A stretch of 40,842 nucleotides of DNA, from assembly GCA_029881895.1 (NCBI GenBank), contig JAOULS010000004.1, positions 1 to 40,842 of the forward strand, read 5' to 3'. The translations under genes were made by a program, and so were the position numbers. The DNA is from Cyclobacteriaceae bacterium. GTDB taxonomy: Bacteria; Bacteroidota; Bacteroidia; Cytophagales; Cyclobacteriaceae. The notes under the pieces are model-generated. The model was given only the letters and a program-made list of their open reading frames with translations, did no database searches and had not been told where the DNA came from. This document shows, one piece after another, positions 23,950 through 35,119 of this stretch (positions within the stretch are counted from its first letter, which is position 1; each line of letters opens with the position of its first letter).

Positions 23950-26900
23950 TTATTCCATTCCTATCATAATGAAAGATCCCCAGTAAATTGGTTCATGATA
24001 TTCATTTCTAACTTCTTTTTTTGCATTGATAAATGATTGTCTCATTTGCCCTGTTTCGAGCCATTTTTGATAGAAACTAACCATGAGTTTTTGAGTAGCA
24101 GCATCATCTACTTTAAACATACTCATAATTAGTGATTTTGCACCAGCAACAAGAAATGCACGTTGTAAACCATATACTCCTTCACCTACCTGTAAATCTC
24201 CTAACCCTGTTTCGCAAGCACTCAATACTACCAATTCTGTTCTGTCAAGGTTTAGGTTCATGGCTTCATAAGCAGTAAGTATTCCACTGTTAGTATTGTA
24301 ATTTAGTTTAGTTTTGTCTAGAATATCTCCAGCACCTGTAAGAAGTAACCCAGTTCTGAGAAGAGGGTTGTCAAATGTTTTATTACGATTAACATTTAAA
24401 CTGTTTTTTTGTGCTAGCATGTCATCTGAACCTCTGAAAAATCCATGGGTGGCGATATGGAAAACTTTTGGGCTATCAATTAATTTCAGTTGCTCTTCTC
24501 TTGCGCTTACATCCATGTAATCTTGTGCTATCCATCCTTTTCGAAGTAATAAGTCTTTTAGTTCGTCAATTTCTTTTTTTGTGCCAGGTAAATTAGCAAT
24601 CTGATTCGATGCATTTGCACTTAAATAAAAATCAGGGTTTCCAAACATAAGAATTCGGTTTTCGTTCTTTTCTTGAGCAGCTTTGTTCTTATTTATATAT
24701 ACATCTTTGGTATTACTTACTAAAATAATATTAGAGTCATCTAAAACATATTTGTTATCAGAAGTAGGGATCGTTTCTAAATTGATTTGGTTATATACAC
24801 CATCGGAGGATAAATATATGGTAGCATTATTTCCTGCTATATTTTTTATTGGTTCCCAATATGCTTCTTTAGAATATCGATCTTCGATTTTATAAATAAT
24901 GCTATTTCGATACGATTTAAAGTATTTATTTTCCAAATCTTTACCATTAGTAATTAGAGAAACACTAGGGCGAGGTGTGCCTTTTTGGTTTTTCAAATAC
25001 AGGACTGCATAGATTACTGAATCGGTAAATACATGATTAAAATGCCTGAAACGAATCATTTCTATTGCTACTTCATTAGGCCCTAATGACTCACGAATAC
25101 TTTCCCATGTAATTTGAGAGTCATCTGATTTAAAGGCATCGGACTTCTGACTTAATTCTTTTTCCAATAACTCTACTTCTCTTGCTAATTGGGATGGGTT
25201 AATGTTATTTTCAGTAAGCTGTTCACTGTTCATGGAAAGTGCCTGTGTAAGTAAGTCCTTATTTGATAACCATTTCTCATAGTTTTCAATTAACTCCTTA
25301 TCCCCACTGGTCATAATGTTCTGACGAATTTTGATGGATGAGCTTAGCAGTAATGCTTTAGTAGTAAGCGCATTATTGTATACTTTTTCCATTAATTTTT
25401 TATTTTCAGTAGTTTGGCTTAGCGCAAGTGTGTTAAAAAATTCGAAATCTTGTTTTATCGTATTCCAGAATTTAGTTTTTTCTCGTTCACTCAATGAAGG
25501 GAAATAATTTTTTATAAATAAATTATAATTGTCTATGGCTTCATTAATTGTGTTTTCAGCCTTGTTGGTTTCACCCTTCATGTAATATACTTTACTAAGC
25601 TTTGAAATTACTTTTATATAATCAGGATGTTTATCACTAAAAAATTTCTCGTAAAGTGTTTTTGCTTTTCCATAATACTCTTCTGCTCTATCATAGCTGT
25701 ATTGATGATAGTATAAGTCTCCAGTAAGCACATATATTTCAGCTGCATTAATATTATTGCGCTTTCCTACTTTCGAGATCCAAATTTTCTCTGATAATTC
25801 TAATGAATTGAAAGCTTCGTTATATTTTTTTTGTGCAATTTCTATTGAAGCAAGATCTTTAAGGCCTACAGCGTACATAGGGTTGCTTTTACCCAAGGAC
25901 TGTGCAATAATTGAGACTGATTCTCTTAATAATCTCTCAGATTTATCATTAAAACCTCCTTGATAATATAGAATTAAACCTTTCTGTGCTATGGATCTTG
26001 CTACTTCAATGTGATTTCTTCCGAATGCAGTCTCTTGAATAGGAATGGCTTTTGAAATGTATTCGTAAGCCTTGTCGTAATCGCCTAATGTTGTTGTTAA
26101 CTCGGCTAATAGGATGTATGTTGAAGCAGTTTTTGTGGAATTTTCCCCATATATTGATAGGGCTAAATTATTGACTCTTCTAGTTATTTTTTCAGCTTCT
26201 GTATAATCTCCAGTAATTAGTTTTAATTTCCCATAGTTAGTTAATGGACGAATAATGTTTCTGGATTCTTTTCCGTATAATTTTTGATAGGTATTGATGA
26301 CATTTAACAGTATTTTTTCAGTAGCAGAATATTTGCCAAGGGCAATATCTAAATAGGCGAGTTCTTCCTGAGAAGAAAGCTCGTTGTAGCCCACTTTATC
26401 ATCTGTTTTTCGCAAAAGTTTTTGTGCGGCACTAATGTGGTTTTCTGCCTCTTCAAAGTCACCTTTAATTGCTTCAAGTTTTGCTTTTGTTTCTAATGCT
26501 TTTATATAGTGAATTATGTCATTGTCATTTTTTCTATGGTCTATCAAGATAGACATGGCGTTCTTAATGTATTCTTCAGCTTCTTGATATTCACCAATAT
26601 TAATTTTTAAATTAGCAATTTTATCTAGTTCAATACCGTAAGCGATGTCAGTATTTTGATATTTGGTTTGGGCGGCAATTAAAGCATCTTTTAGTGTTTC
26701 AGAAGCCTTTTTGTAGTCGTCATTTTGTTCGAAATAAAGGGCCATGTGATTTAATATGTCAATATAATCTACATGTTTTATGTCAATTTCTTTTTCTATT
26801 ATTCCTTCAAAACTTGTGTTATATATCTCGCCAGCTTCTTTAAATTTACTTGTAAAATCAAGATAAAAATTAGCCAGTTTTATTTTTGAAAGATGAAATT

Positions 26901-28194
26901 CAGGAGATAATTCTCCAAATAAATTTCGCTTTATTTCTAATAAATCGGTTAAGTAAGATTCGGCATGTTTGTAATTTTTTTCAGATAAAGCCACTTTAGT
27001 TAAAAACGCTAAAACCTCCACTCTTTTTTTGTGATATTTTGGTATGGCACTATTGCTTGTTAATAAACTGCCAGCATTCACCAATAACTTAGAAGTTTTA
27101 TTTTTGTCAAGTTTGGTGTTAAATTGTATTGTGCTGATTGTGGCGTAATGTATGCTCGTTTTTTTAAAATTCTTTTTAATTATTTTTTCAAATTCATTGC
27201 TAATTTCCCTATACTTCCCGTTTTCGCCTCGATGAAGATAGTTTTTCATTAAACTTTCATAAATATCAAAAGCTAAATAATGTGTCTCTGAATATTTTTT
27301 TTTCATTAAAGAAAGTGATTTTTCAAAGCTGGCTTCCTTTAATGCATTCTTTAAATCGAGAACCCCATTAGCTTCTAACATTTTTCCCCAGAAATAATTA
27401 TTTTCTATGATTTTTATATGTTGATTTCCTAGGTTTCTGTTTATCCAAAATGAATTTTTAGCAAATTCCGAATCGGCTTTAAATATTTCGCCTTGTTTCC
27501 CTATTGTTTTAGCTCTTAAAATCAACAATGTTGCATAGTCACTTAACCTATCTTGAACCTCTTTGGGGTTCAGTTTTCTTGTTTTTAATTTTCCAGATAG
27601 GGCGTCTACATATGTTTCTTTAGAAACGGCTCTGTTAGCAAAGTATTTTTCAATATCTTCAATGTAGGACAAAGCTTTGTTGTAGTAGCCTTGTCCTGAA
27701 TATATTTCTGCAGTTGTTAATTGAATTTTAGCACTTAAATTATCTTCTATTCGCCCACTTGATTCGATTGTTTTTTTTGCTTCTTCCACATAGTTTTCAG
27801 CAATTAAGAAGTTGCCATATACAATATATAGTTCTGCAGATTCTAATAATATTTTTGCGTGATCAACGGTATTGTCACCAAATTTTCTTGAGCTACTTGC
27901 AACGGTCTCTGTAATTCGTGAGGTGAAGTCATCTAAAAACCCAGAAGCCAAACTATTCTGAGCCATTTGTAGTTGGTACTGTAAAAGGTATTCATGGTCA
28001 GAACCAAGTTTTTTTGAGGCTTTTTTATTGAATTTAGATAACGATTTTATTGATTTTGCGTAATCTCCAATGTCGTAATATTCATCTGCTTTGTATAATG
28101 ATTTTTCCCATTTGGTTTGCCCATCCGAACGAATAGGTGTGATCAATAGAAAAAAACAAATACCTATACCGATTTTTGAGATTGAATTTTTCAT
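23950..28194 (-). CDS. Exported TPR-CHAT (caspase-like) protein
   Basis: The start is set at the ATG at 28194: it gives the signal peptide MKNSISKIGIGICFFLLITP... A GTG at 28248 would add 18 residues ahead of it. 1414 residues. Tetratricopeptide-like helices fill about residues 30-900, many with the AEEYxxxA/ALxIxxxxLG kinesin-light-chain style (for example AEEYYGKAKTLYEKFF). The C-terminal CHAT domain has the caspase-type dyad: His in FHIATHGFF (about 1250) and Cys in VLSACETGLGD (about 1327), plus the conserved closing YWGSFIMIG. CHAT proteins are clan CD peptidases related to separase and caspases. A Sec signal would place this one outside the cytoplasm. It starts 50 bp after the mutase gene. 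Confidence 0.9.
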   Translation of the reverse strand: MKNSISKIGIGICFFLLITPIRSDGQTKWEKSLYKADEYYDIGDYAKSIKSLSKFNKKASKKLGSDHEYLLQYQLQMAQNSLASGFLDDFTSRITETVASSSRKFGDNTVDHAKILLESAELYIVYGNFLIAENYVEEAKKTIESSGRIEDNLSAKIQLTTAEIYSGQGYYNKALSYIEDIEKYFANRAVSKETYVDALSGKLKTRKLNPKEVQDRLSDYATLLILRAKTIGKQGEIFKADSEFAKNSFWINRNLGNQHIKIIENNYFWGKMLEANGVLDLKNALKEASFEKSLSLMKKKYSETHYLAFDIYESLMKNYLHRGENGKYREISNEFEKIIKKNFKKTSIHYATISTIQFNTKLDKNKTSKLLVNAGSLLTSNSAIPKYHKKRVEVLAFLTKVALSEKNYKHAESYLTDLLEIKRNLFGELSPEFHLSKIKLANFYLDFTSKFKEAGEIYNTSFEGIIEKEIDIKHVDYIDILNHMALYFEQNDDYKKASETLKDALIAAQTKYQNTDIAYGIELDKIANLKINIGEYQEAEEYIKNAMSILIDHRKNDNDIIHYIKALETKAKLEAIKGDFEEAENHISAAQKLLRKTDDKVGYNELSSQEELAYLDIALGKYSATEKILLNVINTYQKLYGKESRNIIRPLTNYGKLKLITGDYTEAEKITRRVNNLALSIYGENSTKTASTYILLAELTTTLGDYDKAYEYISKAIPIQETAFGRNHIEVARSIAQKGLILYYQGGFNDKSERLLRESVSIIAQSLGKSNPMYAVGLKDLASIEIAQKKYNEAFNSLELSEKIWISKVGKRNNINAAEIYVLTGDLYYHQYSYDRAEEYYGKAKTLYEKFFSDKHPDYIKVISKLSKVYYMKGETNKAENTINEAIDNYNLFIKNYFPSLSEREKTKFWNTIKQDFEFFNTLALSQTTENKKLMEKVYNNALTTKALLLSSSIKIRQNIMTSGDKELIENYEKWLSNKDLLTQALSMNSEQLTENNINPSQLAREVELLEKELSQKSDAFKSDDSQITWESIRESLGPNEVAIEMIRFRHFNHVFTDSVIYAVLYLKNQKGTPRPSVSLITNGKDLENKYFKSYRNSIIYKIEDRYSKEAYWEPIKNIAGNNATIYLSSDGVYNQINLETIPTSDNKYVLDDSNIILVSNTKDVYINKNKAAQEKNENRILMFGNPDFYLSANASNQIANLPGTKKEIDELKDLLLRKGWIAQDYMDVSAREEQLKLIDSPKVFHIATHGFFRGSDDMLAQKNSLNVNRNKTFDNPLLRTGLLLTGAGDILDKTKLNYNTNSGILTAYEAMNLNLDRTELVVLSACETGLGDLQVGEGVYGLQRAFLVAGAKSLIMSMFKVDDAATQKLMVSFYQKWLETGQMRQSFINAKKEVRNEYHEPIYWGSFIMIGME

Positions 28195-28244
28195 AACACT
28201 ATTTATTATACAGTATATAAACTTAACCAAAGCTTTGTTTAAAT

Positions 28245-31200
28245 TCACTCATTCATCAACTTAATTAAAATTTCTTTTGCAGCTTTAGCGATAATAGTGC
28301 CAGGGCCAAAAACACCAGAAACCCCTTTTTTTAATAAAAAATCATAATCATTAGGAGGAATTACACCACCAGCAATAACCATAATATCTGGTCTGCCTAA
28401 TTCTTTAAGATACTGAATAAGTTCAGGAATCAATGTTTTATGACCTGCAGCTAAACTAGAAGCACCTATAATATGAACATCATTTTCAGTAGCTTGTTGC
28501 GCTACTTCTTTGGGTGTTTGGAAAAGAGGGCCTATGTCTACATCAAACCCTAAGTCGGCAAAGCTGGTAGCAATTACTTTGGCTCCTCTATCGTGACCAT
28601 CTTGGCCCATTTTTGCCACTAAAATTCGTGGTCTTCTTCCTTCTAACGTAGCAAATTGGTCAGAAAGTTGTTTTGCTTCTCTAAAATTCTCATCCATTTT
28701 TACTTCGTGTGAATATACCCCTGATATTGATCGAATAGTTGCTTTATGTCTTCCAAATACTTGTTCCAGCGCCAATGTAATTTCACCTAGCGAGGCTCTT
28801 TTTCTAGCAGCATCTATCGCTAATTCTAAGAGATTGCCTTGTTCGATTAATGCCCCTTTGGTTAGATTTGATAATGCAAGTTGAGTCTCCTTTTCATTTC
28901 TACTCTTTTTAAGAGTAGCTAACCGTTCTATTTGTTCTTTTCTAACGGCTTTATTATCGACTTCTAATAATTCGATTTCTGTTTCCTTGTTGATTTTAAA
29001 TTTATTTACACCAATAATGCTATCTTGCCCTGAGTCGATTCGCGCTTGTTTTCGAGCCGCAGCCTCCTCTATTCTCATTTTTGGTATTCCAGCTTCTATG
29101 GCTTTGGTCATGCCCCCTAGTTCTTCTACTTCCTCAATGAGCTCCCATGCTTTGTTCGCTAAATCATGAGTTAGTTTTTCAACGTAATAAGAGCCTCCCC
29201 ATGGATCTACTACTTTAGTAATGTTCGTTTCTTTTTGTAAAAACAATTGTGTGTTTCTAGCAATTCGAGCAGAATAATCAGTAGGTAACGCAATGGCCTC
29301 GTCTAATGCATTGGTATGAAGTGATTGAGTATGCCCAAGCGCAGCTGCTAATGCTTCAATACAAGTTCTAGTCACATTATTGAAGGGGTCTTGTTGAGTT
29401 AAGCTCCATCCTGAAGTTTGACAGTGTGTGCGTAGAGTTAACGATTTAGTGTTTTTAGGATTAAATTTGTTTACGATTTTTGCCCACAGGAGTCTACCCG
29501 CTCTCATTTTTGCAATTTCCATAAAATGATTCATGCCTACTGCCCAAAAAAATGATAGTCTTGGAGCAAAAGTGTCAATGTCCATACCTGCATTAATGCC
29601 TGTTTTCAGATATTCTAATCCATCGGCTAAGGTGTAGGCCAGTTCAATATCAGCAGTAGCGCCAGCTTCTTGCATGTGATATCCACTAATACTTATGCTG
29701 TTAAATTTAGGCATATTTTTAGAGGTGTATTTAAAAATATCCGAAATAATCCGCATGGAGGGGGCAGGAGGGTATATGTAGGTGTTACGAACCATAAACT
29801 CCTTTAAGATATCATTTTGAATTGTGCCACTAAGTTGTTCGGGAGATACTCCTTGTTCTTCTGCTGCTACAATGTAGAAAGCCATGATGGGAATGACAGC
29901 TCCATTCATAGTCATTGAAACCGACATTTTGTCTAACGGAATTTGGTCAAAAAGAATTTTCATATCCAAAACAGAATCAATAGCTACTCCTGCTTTTCCG
30001 ACATCACCAGTTACTCGTTCATGATCCGAGTCGTAACCTCGGTGTGTTGGCAAATCAAAAGCAACGGAGAGACCTTTCTGCCCTGCGGCTAAATTTCTTC
30101 TGTAAAATTCATTTGATTTTTTTGCCGTAGAAAATCCTGCATATTGCCTTATCGTCCATGGTCTTCCTGCGTACATTGTGGAATATGGCCCTCTTAAAAA
30201 GGGGGCAATCCCTGCTGAAAAATTAGTGTGTTCTGTGTTTTTTAATGATTCTTTGGTGTAAAAAGGTTCTATTTCTATTTTTTCTGGTGAGATCCACTTT
30301 TGAAAAGGTTGGGTTTTATTTTTTTTACTAATACTATCGGGAAGATCTTCTTTTTTTAGAGATGAAAATTCTCCCCATACTTTTTGAGTGATTTTGTTTA
30401 TCAAATTACTGATGTAATAACTTCCTGCAACAGGATCAGCTACTTTACCAAAATAAGCTTCTTCATTAAGTATGTTCGATACATTTTTGGCGATACGAGA
30501 GTGCGTGTCATTATTTTTGTCTTCTGGGATGGTATTTATCACATTAGCTCCGCCAAGAAGAGCTGACATTACAGCAGTAGCACTTTTTATCATATTACCA
30601 TGCGGTGCATATTGTTCATTGTTGAACGGAGTGCTAATGCATCTAATATAAATTTCTGATAATGAAAGTGGATGGCCTATACTTTCTGCATATTGACCAA
30701 TAAGTAGACGTAACGATTTGTTTTTAGCAATTTCTGCAAAAAAATCAGTTTCAATAGAAAGAGTGAAAATGCAATTATTGAAAATTGACTCTAATGAAAT
30801 TCCAGTGTTTCGTAATTCATTAGTGATGTTCGATAATTCACTTAAGCCTGAACCTAATTGTTCCGTGTAATTTGATCCTTCACATGAAATATTAATGACT
30901 CTTAATTTATCAAAAGAGCTAGTTGCGTTTACAAGATTAATAAGTTCTGAAACATTATTTTCTGAATAGATAGCACCAATAACATCGGCTTGATTATAGC
31001 TATTTTTATTTAAGTACCTTATATATTGAGTAGTGAACTCAAGGACATTTTCCTCTAAGTGAAAAGAAATTGAACAATAATTTAATAATATGTTATTGAG
31101 TAAATTATCAATGCTTATATTTTGTTTTTTAACAATAAAATTGATGCTATTTACTCCTTGGTTTAATGAAAGAAGTGCTTTTTTATTCGCTTCTTTTTCA

Positions 31201-31457
31201 TTTAATACCAATATATCCGCTTGATTTTCCCACGTTCTAATATCTGTGTCAGGATTATTATTAATTGAGGAAGCGTTTTCCAAAGGATTAATATAATTGA
31301 GCCCATCCATGTCTTCTTTTGTATAAAAAGGAGAAACTGTAATTCCTTTTTGGATCTCCCAAGAATATTTTTCAATAACATCTTCTCCTTTAAGATCTTT
31401 GTTGGCGTTTTTTACCCAGTCAGCTTTACTAGATGGCGAAAATTCTTTAAAGAGCAT
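28245..31457 (-). CDS. Fused methylmalonyl-CoA mutase (small plus large subunit)
   Basis: 1070 residues. Residues 1-375 match a methylmalonyl-CoA mutase small subunit barrel ([25 protein letters not shown]) without its B12 domain. After a linker, about 385-1070 is a complete large subunit: [65 protein letters not shown], and the cobalamin domain with DGHDRG (axial His955) and [12 protein letters not shown]. Both halves begin with a PFYTKE motif (43-48 and 398-403), evidence of their common origin. It interconverts succinyl-CoA and methylmalonyl-CoA in propionate metabolism. Most bacteria encode the subunits separately. The gap to the OmpA gene upstream is 5 bp. Confidence 0.93.
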   Translation of the reverse strand: MLFKEFSPSSKADWVKNANKDLKGEDVIEKYSWEIQKGITVSPFYTKEDMDGLNYINPLENASSINNNPDTDIRTWENQADILVLNEKEANKKALLSLNQGVNSINFIVKKQNISIDNLLNNILLNYCSISFHLEENVLEFTTQYIRYLNKNSYNQADVIGAIYSENNVSELINLVNATSSFDKLRVINISCEGSNYTEQLGSGLSELSNITNELRNTGISLESIFNNCIFTLSIETDFFAEIAKNKSLRLLIGQYAESIGHPLSLSEIYIRCISTPFNNEQYAPHGNMIKSATAVMSALLGGANVINTIPEDKNNDTHSRIAKNVSNILNEEAYFGKVADPVAGSYYISNLINKITQKVWGEFSSLKKEDLPDSISKKNKTQPFQKWISPEKIEIEPFYTKESLKNTEHTNFSAGIAPFLRGPYSTMYAGRPWTIRQYAGFSTAKKSNEFYRRNLAAGQKGLSVAFDLPTHRGYDSDHERVTGDVGKAGVAIDSVLDMKILFDQIPLDKMSVSMTMNGAVIPIMAFYIVAAEEQGVSPEQLSGTIQNDILKEFMVRNTYIYPPAPSMRIISDIFKYTSKNMPKFNSISISGYHMQEAGATADIELAYTLADGLEYLKTGINAGMDIDTFAPRLSFFWAVGMNHFMEIAKMRAGRLLWAKIVNKFNPKNTKSLTLRTHCQTSGWSLTQQDPFNNVTRTCIEALAAALGHTQSLHTNALDEAIALPTDYSARIARNTQLFLQKETNITKVVDPWGGSYYVEKLTHDLANKAWELIEEVEELGGMTKAIEAGIPKMRIEEAAARKQARIDSGQDSIIGVNKFKINKETEIELLEVDNKAVRKEQIERLATLKKSRNEKETQLALSNLTKGALIEQGNLLELAIDAARKRASLGEITLALEQVFGRHKATIRSISGVYSHEVKMDENFREAKQLSDQFATLEGRRPRILVAKMGQDGHDRGAKVIATSFADLGFDVDIGPLFQTPKEVAQQATENDVHIIGASSLAAGHKTLIPELIQYLKELGRPDIMVIAGGVIPPNDYDFLLKKGVSGVFGPGTIIAKAAKEILIKLMNE

Positions 31458-31462
31458 ACGCT

Positions 31463-33229
31463 TTATTTGCTTGTAATTGTAAATACTACCCTTCGATTTA
31501 TGGCCCTTCCTTCAGCGGTGTCATTTGTGGTTTCAGGGACTGATTCCCCATAACCTACCGCACTTACCCTTTCGTTATATATGCCATTTTCAAAAAGGTA
31601 ATTCATGACTGATTCAGCTCTTTCTTGAGACAATCGTTGATTGTACACTTCTGTTCCTTTACTATCAGTATGCCCACCAATTTCAATAGAAATTGTTTCA
31701 TTCTTTTCTAAAAACTTCACCACTTTATTCAATTCCTTGAATGAATCCTCTTTCAAAGTTGCTTTGTCGTAATCAAAATAGATATGCTCTAAACGTACTG
31801 TTGCGCCCACTTCTATAGGAGATAGATAAATATTAGTATTTGCTGATATAGGGTCTGAAAGTGCTGATATATCGATACTGTCCGTAGCATTGATATACCC
31901 TTCCGAAGACACCTCGTATACGTATTTGCCTTTTCGCTCTATTACGGTCTCGAAATATCCATCATTTGTATTTACTGTTTCTGGAGAAGCATTTTTATAA
32001 CGATAACTTATTTCAGCGTCAATTTTTTGTCTTGTTTTTTTGTCATAAACGGTAACGGAAATAATTGGTTTAGCAAGAATAGGTTTAAGTGAAAAATTAA
32101 AAACCATGGTGGTATCTTCTTCGAAAAGTGGAATAGTAATTATTTGATTTTGCGATTCAAACCCTTTTGCTGTCATTTTAATATGGTATCTCCCTCTTCT
32201 TTTTAGGAGTAAAGTGAATTTTCCATCATCGTTTGTAGTTAATGTGGTATCAATTCCTTTTTTCTCAGCTTTAAACAGTATTTGCGTACTTATCGGTTGT
32301 TTTGTTTTATCATTAATTATTTCAGATATAATTTTTAACTCAGGGTCTTTAGGTTTTAAGGTGAATATATCTAAACTCCCTCCATCTATCTGTCTTCCTG
32401 AAGAAGTGGTGAAAATATTCCCACTAGCATCAACCGAAAAATATGCATCAAACCCTTTTGTATTTATAGGTGCTTTCATGTTTATAGGTTTCGACCATTT
32501 CATCCATGTGTCGTCTAATCTCTTCGTTTTATAGATGTCAGCTCCACCAAGCCCTATGTCTTTCCTGCTACTAGAATAGTACATTGTTTCGTTATCTGGT
32601 GCAATAAATGGGGCAAATTCATCTCGGCCTGTATTTATAGGTGCCCCTAATTTAGCAGGGGTTGACCATAGTCCATCATTTTGTAGTTTACTAATGTATA
32701 AATCACTAATAGAACTGTTTTCTTTTTCACTAAAATAAAGAATCATCACTTTTTTATCCTTATCCATACTAGCTCCATAGAACTTGCCTTTATTCATTTT
32801 TTTGAAATCATTTACTTTTATTTCTTTATTTGACGACCAGGAATTACCTGATTTGTATGCAAAAGAAAACCCTTTACTGTTTTTACTTTTTCCACCTCGA
32901 ATAAATAACGTTTGTCCATCAGAAAAAATAGTAAATACCTGGTTTGAATGATGTTCGTTTAATGGCTTTTGCAAGTGTACGGGTGCTCCCCATTTTCCTT
33001 TACTATCAACCTCAGAAAACCAAATATCCTGACTCCCTTCTTTGCCAAATGTGTTTTCAGGATGGTTAGTTACAAAAAAATACAGTTTTGTGCCATCAGC
33101 AGAAATGATAGGACCTGCTTCATGATATCCAGTATTTACATCAGCACCTAAGCTAATTAGTTCGATTGGATCCTGAGCGACAATATAATAAGAAGTAACA
33201 AATAGAAATAATGTGATAAAGTGTTTCAT
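31463..33229 (-). CDS. PD40-OmpA outer-membrane protein
   Basis: The start is set at the ATG at 33229 ([19 protein letters not shown], a signal peptide with AQ cleavage); a TTG at 33238 is 3 codons earlier. 588 residues: PD40-like blades (about 30-280; [42 protein letters not shown]), two carboxypeptidase-regulatory-like domains (about 290-370 and 375-460), and OmpA (about 470-588) with [22 protein letters not shown]. It lacks the TPR part of the first gene in the window but otherwise matches it. The cell role is probably a peptidoglycan-linked outer-membrane scaffold. It is the first gene of a run with the mutase (5-bp gap) and the CHAT gene. Confidence 0.9.
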   Translation of the reverse strand: MKHFITLFLFVTSYYIVAQDPIELISLGADVNTGYHEAGPIISADGTKLYFFVTNHPENTFGKEGSQDIWFSEVDSKGKWGAPVHLQKPLNEHHSNQVFTIFSDGQTLFIRGGKSKNSKGFSFAYKSGNSWSSNKEIKVNDFKKMNKGKFYGASMDKDKKVMILYFSEKENSSISDLYISKLQNDGLWSTPAKLGAPINTGRDEFAPFIAPDNETMYYSSSRKDIGLGGADIYKTKRLDDTWMKWSKPINMKAPINTKGFDAYFSVDASGNIFTTSSGRQIDGGSLDIFTLKPKDPELKIISEIINDKTKQPISTQILFKAEKKGIDTTLTTNDDGKFTLLLKRRGRYHIKMTAKGFESQNQIITIPLFEEDTTMVFNFSLKPILAKPIISVTVYDKKTRQKIDAEISYRYKNASPETVNTNDGYFETVIERKGKYVYEVSSEGYINATDSIDISALSDPISANTNIYLSPIEVGATVRLEHIYFDYDKATLKEDSFKELNKVVKFLEKNETISIEIGGHTDSKGTEVYNQRLSQERAESVMNYLFENGIYNERVSAVGYGESVPETTNDTAEGRAINRRVVFTITSK

Positions 33230-33272
33230 GAAAATCAAGTTGTTGGTTTAATTAGCTAAATTAGGATATATT

Positions 33273-33292
33273 ATAGGTATATAAAAACCTAT
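33273..33292. promoter_or_regulatory. Inverted repeat in the divergent spacer 33230-33349
   Basis: ATAGGT (33273-33278) and ACCTAT (33287-33292) flank an 8-nt A+T spacer, between the divergent PD40-OmpA and regulatory-domain genes. An operator shared by both is possible; nothing else supports it. Confidence 0.3.
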
Positions 33293-33349
33293 GATAAAAT
33301 GTATCCTTTATTAGCGTTCATTCGTTAGTAAATAGTATTATAATTTAAT

Positions 33350-34132
33350 ATGAAGATAAAGTTAATTGTATTACTGCTATTTTTTATTGCTACAGATTTT
33401 TATTTAAATGCTCAGCAGGTTATTTCTCAAGAAATTCAGATAGAAGGGGTGATTATTAATAAAGAAGACCACAAACCTGTTCCTTTCGTCCATATAATAA
33501 ATATTCAAGGCAATACAGGTACAGTTAGTAATTTGCAAGGAAGGTTTTCTATAAAAATAAAACATTCTGATACGCTTGTACTATCAGCAATTGGTTTTGA
33601 TAAATACATTTTTAGTTTGACTAAAAATATTGACACCAAACAATTGGATGTAACGATAGAAATGAACACCAATAGTTATGAACTTGAGCCTGTAAGAATA
33701 TTTGCTTATAAAGATGAAAGAGATTTTAAACGAGCGATATTAGATATGGAAGTGAGTGATGCTGATACTCAAGGACAAATCCGTCTTCCAGGAGTATATT
33801 ATGGTGTAAAGAGGGATTATAAGCCCTCTGTATTAAGTCCATTATCTTATATTTATTATAAGACAAGTAAGCGAGAGAAGGAAAAGCGGAAGTATGAATT
33901 GTTGAAAAATGAATACGAAGGGTGGAAGAAAATCGCCAATAAGTATAACCCTATACTAGTGAAAGAAATAACAGGTTTAGAAGAAGATGAAATAGAAGAT
34001 TTTATGAGTTTCTGTAAACTGAGTAATAAATATCTTGAAGTTTCCTCTGAATATGAGATCGTGATGGCTATTAATAATTGTTTGAAAGAGTATCAAAAAA
34101 ATATTGATAACAACCTGAATGGAGAATACTAA
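33350..34132 (+). CDS. Exported carboxypeptidase-regulatory-like domain protein
   Basis: 260 residues with signal peptide MKIKLIVLLLFFIATDFYLNAQ. The N-terminal mature part (about 28-120) is a CarboxypepD-regulatory-like beta sandwich (IEGVIINKEDHKPVPFVHI ... GTVSNLQGRFSIKI ... LVLSAIGFDKYIF), the fold seen at the N-termini of TonB-dependent receptors. The rest is charged and helical (TSKREKEKRKYELLKNEYE), with no barrel or TonB-plug following. This short form is common in Bacteroidota and has no known activity. It is convergent with the EamA gene, 26 bp away. Confidence 0.82.
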   Translation: MKIKLIVLLLFFIATDFYLNAQQVISQEIQIEGVIINKEDHKPVPFVHIINIQGNTGTVSNLQGRFSIKIKHSDTLVLSAIGFDKYIFSLTKNIDTKQLDVTIEMNTNSYELEPVRIFAYKDERDFKRAILDMEVSDADTQGQIRLPGVYYGVKRDYKPSVLSPLSYIYYKTSKREKEKRKYELLKNEYEGWKKIANKYNPILVKEITGLEEDEIEDFMSFCKLSNKYLEVSSEYEIVMAINNCLKEYQKNIDNNLNGEY

Positions 34133-34158
34133 AATCTCTTGTCTACTTTAATGGCTTT

Positions 34159-35049
34159 TTACCTATCAGGAATAGTTAATGTTTTTTTGTTTATGAAATA
34201 AATCCGCAAGCTTTCAGCTAATACTGTTAGAATGATTATCCCACCCCCGATGATGGTGGTGAACTTTGGATATTCCTGTAAAAAAAACACACCAATAATA
34301 ATCCCATATACAGGTTGAGCGCAGCTAATAATACTTGCCGTAATAGTGGAGAAGTTTTTAAAACTGTAAAGAAAGAGGGTATGTCCTATTGCGGTTGTTA
34401 CGATGGCTAAGAGTATCGTTTCAGTGACATATGTACTCATATTAGAAGAGTCTAAAATGAAATAGAAAGGAAAAAGAATCACAGTGATAATTAATAATTG
34501 ATATACCATTAAGATAGACCCATTGTACTTTCCAACTTTTGATTTCATCATTATGTTGCGTAAAGCATAACTGAAAGCGGAGAATATTCCAAAACCAACG
34601 GCTTTTAAGTTATCGTTTCCAATGTCGAAATCTGGCACTAAGAAATAAATGCCAATGAGTACCAAAAGGCTTAGAAGAAGATGAAATTTTAATATTTTAG
34701 TTTTTAGAATAAGGGGTTCCAAAATAGCTGTAATAGCAGGATATGTAAACAAAGAGAGCATTCCTATTGCTACATTAGACAATTTTAAAGCGTAAAAGTA
34801 GGTAACCCAATGAAGCCCAAGAAGGATTCCTGAAAATAGAACGGTTTGCAAATCCTTTGCTTCAATTTTGAAGCTATAATTTTTCCATTTGCAAAAAAAG
34901 AACAAAATAATTCCTGCTAATAAAGCTCTAGATCCGATAGTGATAGGAATAGGTAAATCTATGTATTTCCCTAATGCACCAGAAGTACTTATTAATAATA
35001 TGGATAAGTTTAATTCAATTAAATTTACTGAAAACTTCTTCTTGTTCAT
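34159..35049 (-). CDS. EamA/DMT-family transporter
   Basis: 296 residues with about ten hydrophobic spans arranged as two five-helix EamA repeats. The first begins NLIELNLSILLISTSGALGKY and contains GLHWVTYFYALKLSNVAIGML. The second shows FSAFSYALRNIMMK, AIGHTLFLYSFKN and ISCAQPVYGIIIGVFFLQE. These are inner-membrane permeases of the drug/metabolite superfamily, often exporting amino acids or other metabolites; the substrate cannot be predicted. The ATG at 35049 is the natural start. It lies 70 bp downstream of the RNase HI gene on the same strand and may share its transcript. Confidence 0.88.
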   Translation of the reverse strand: MNKKKFSVNLIELNLSILLISTSGALGKYIDLPIPITIGSRALLAGIILFFFCKWKNYSFKIEAKDLQTVLFSGILLGLHWVTYFYALKLSNVAIGMLSLFTYPAITAILEPLILKTKILKFHLLLSLLVLIGIYFLVPDFDIGNDNLKAVGFGIFSAFSYALRNIMMKSKVGKYNGSILMVYQLLIITVILFPFYFILDSSNMSTYVTETILLAIVTTAIGHTLFLYSFKNFSTITASIISCAQPVYGIIIGVFFLQEYPKFTTIIGGGIIILTVLAESLRIYFINKKTLTIPDR

Positions 35050-35119
35050 TATTTGCGTGAATAGAGGAGAGGGATTAGTTTCTTTATTTCATAGGTTAAT
35101 GTTAGAAACGTGTATCATA

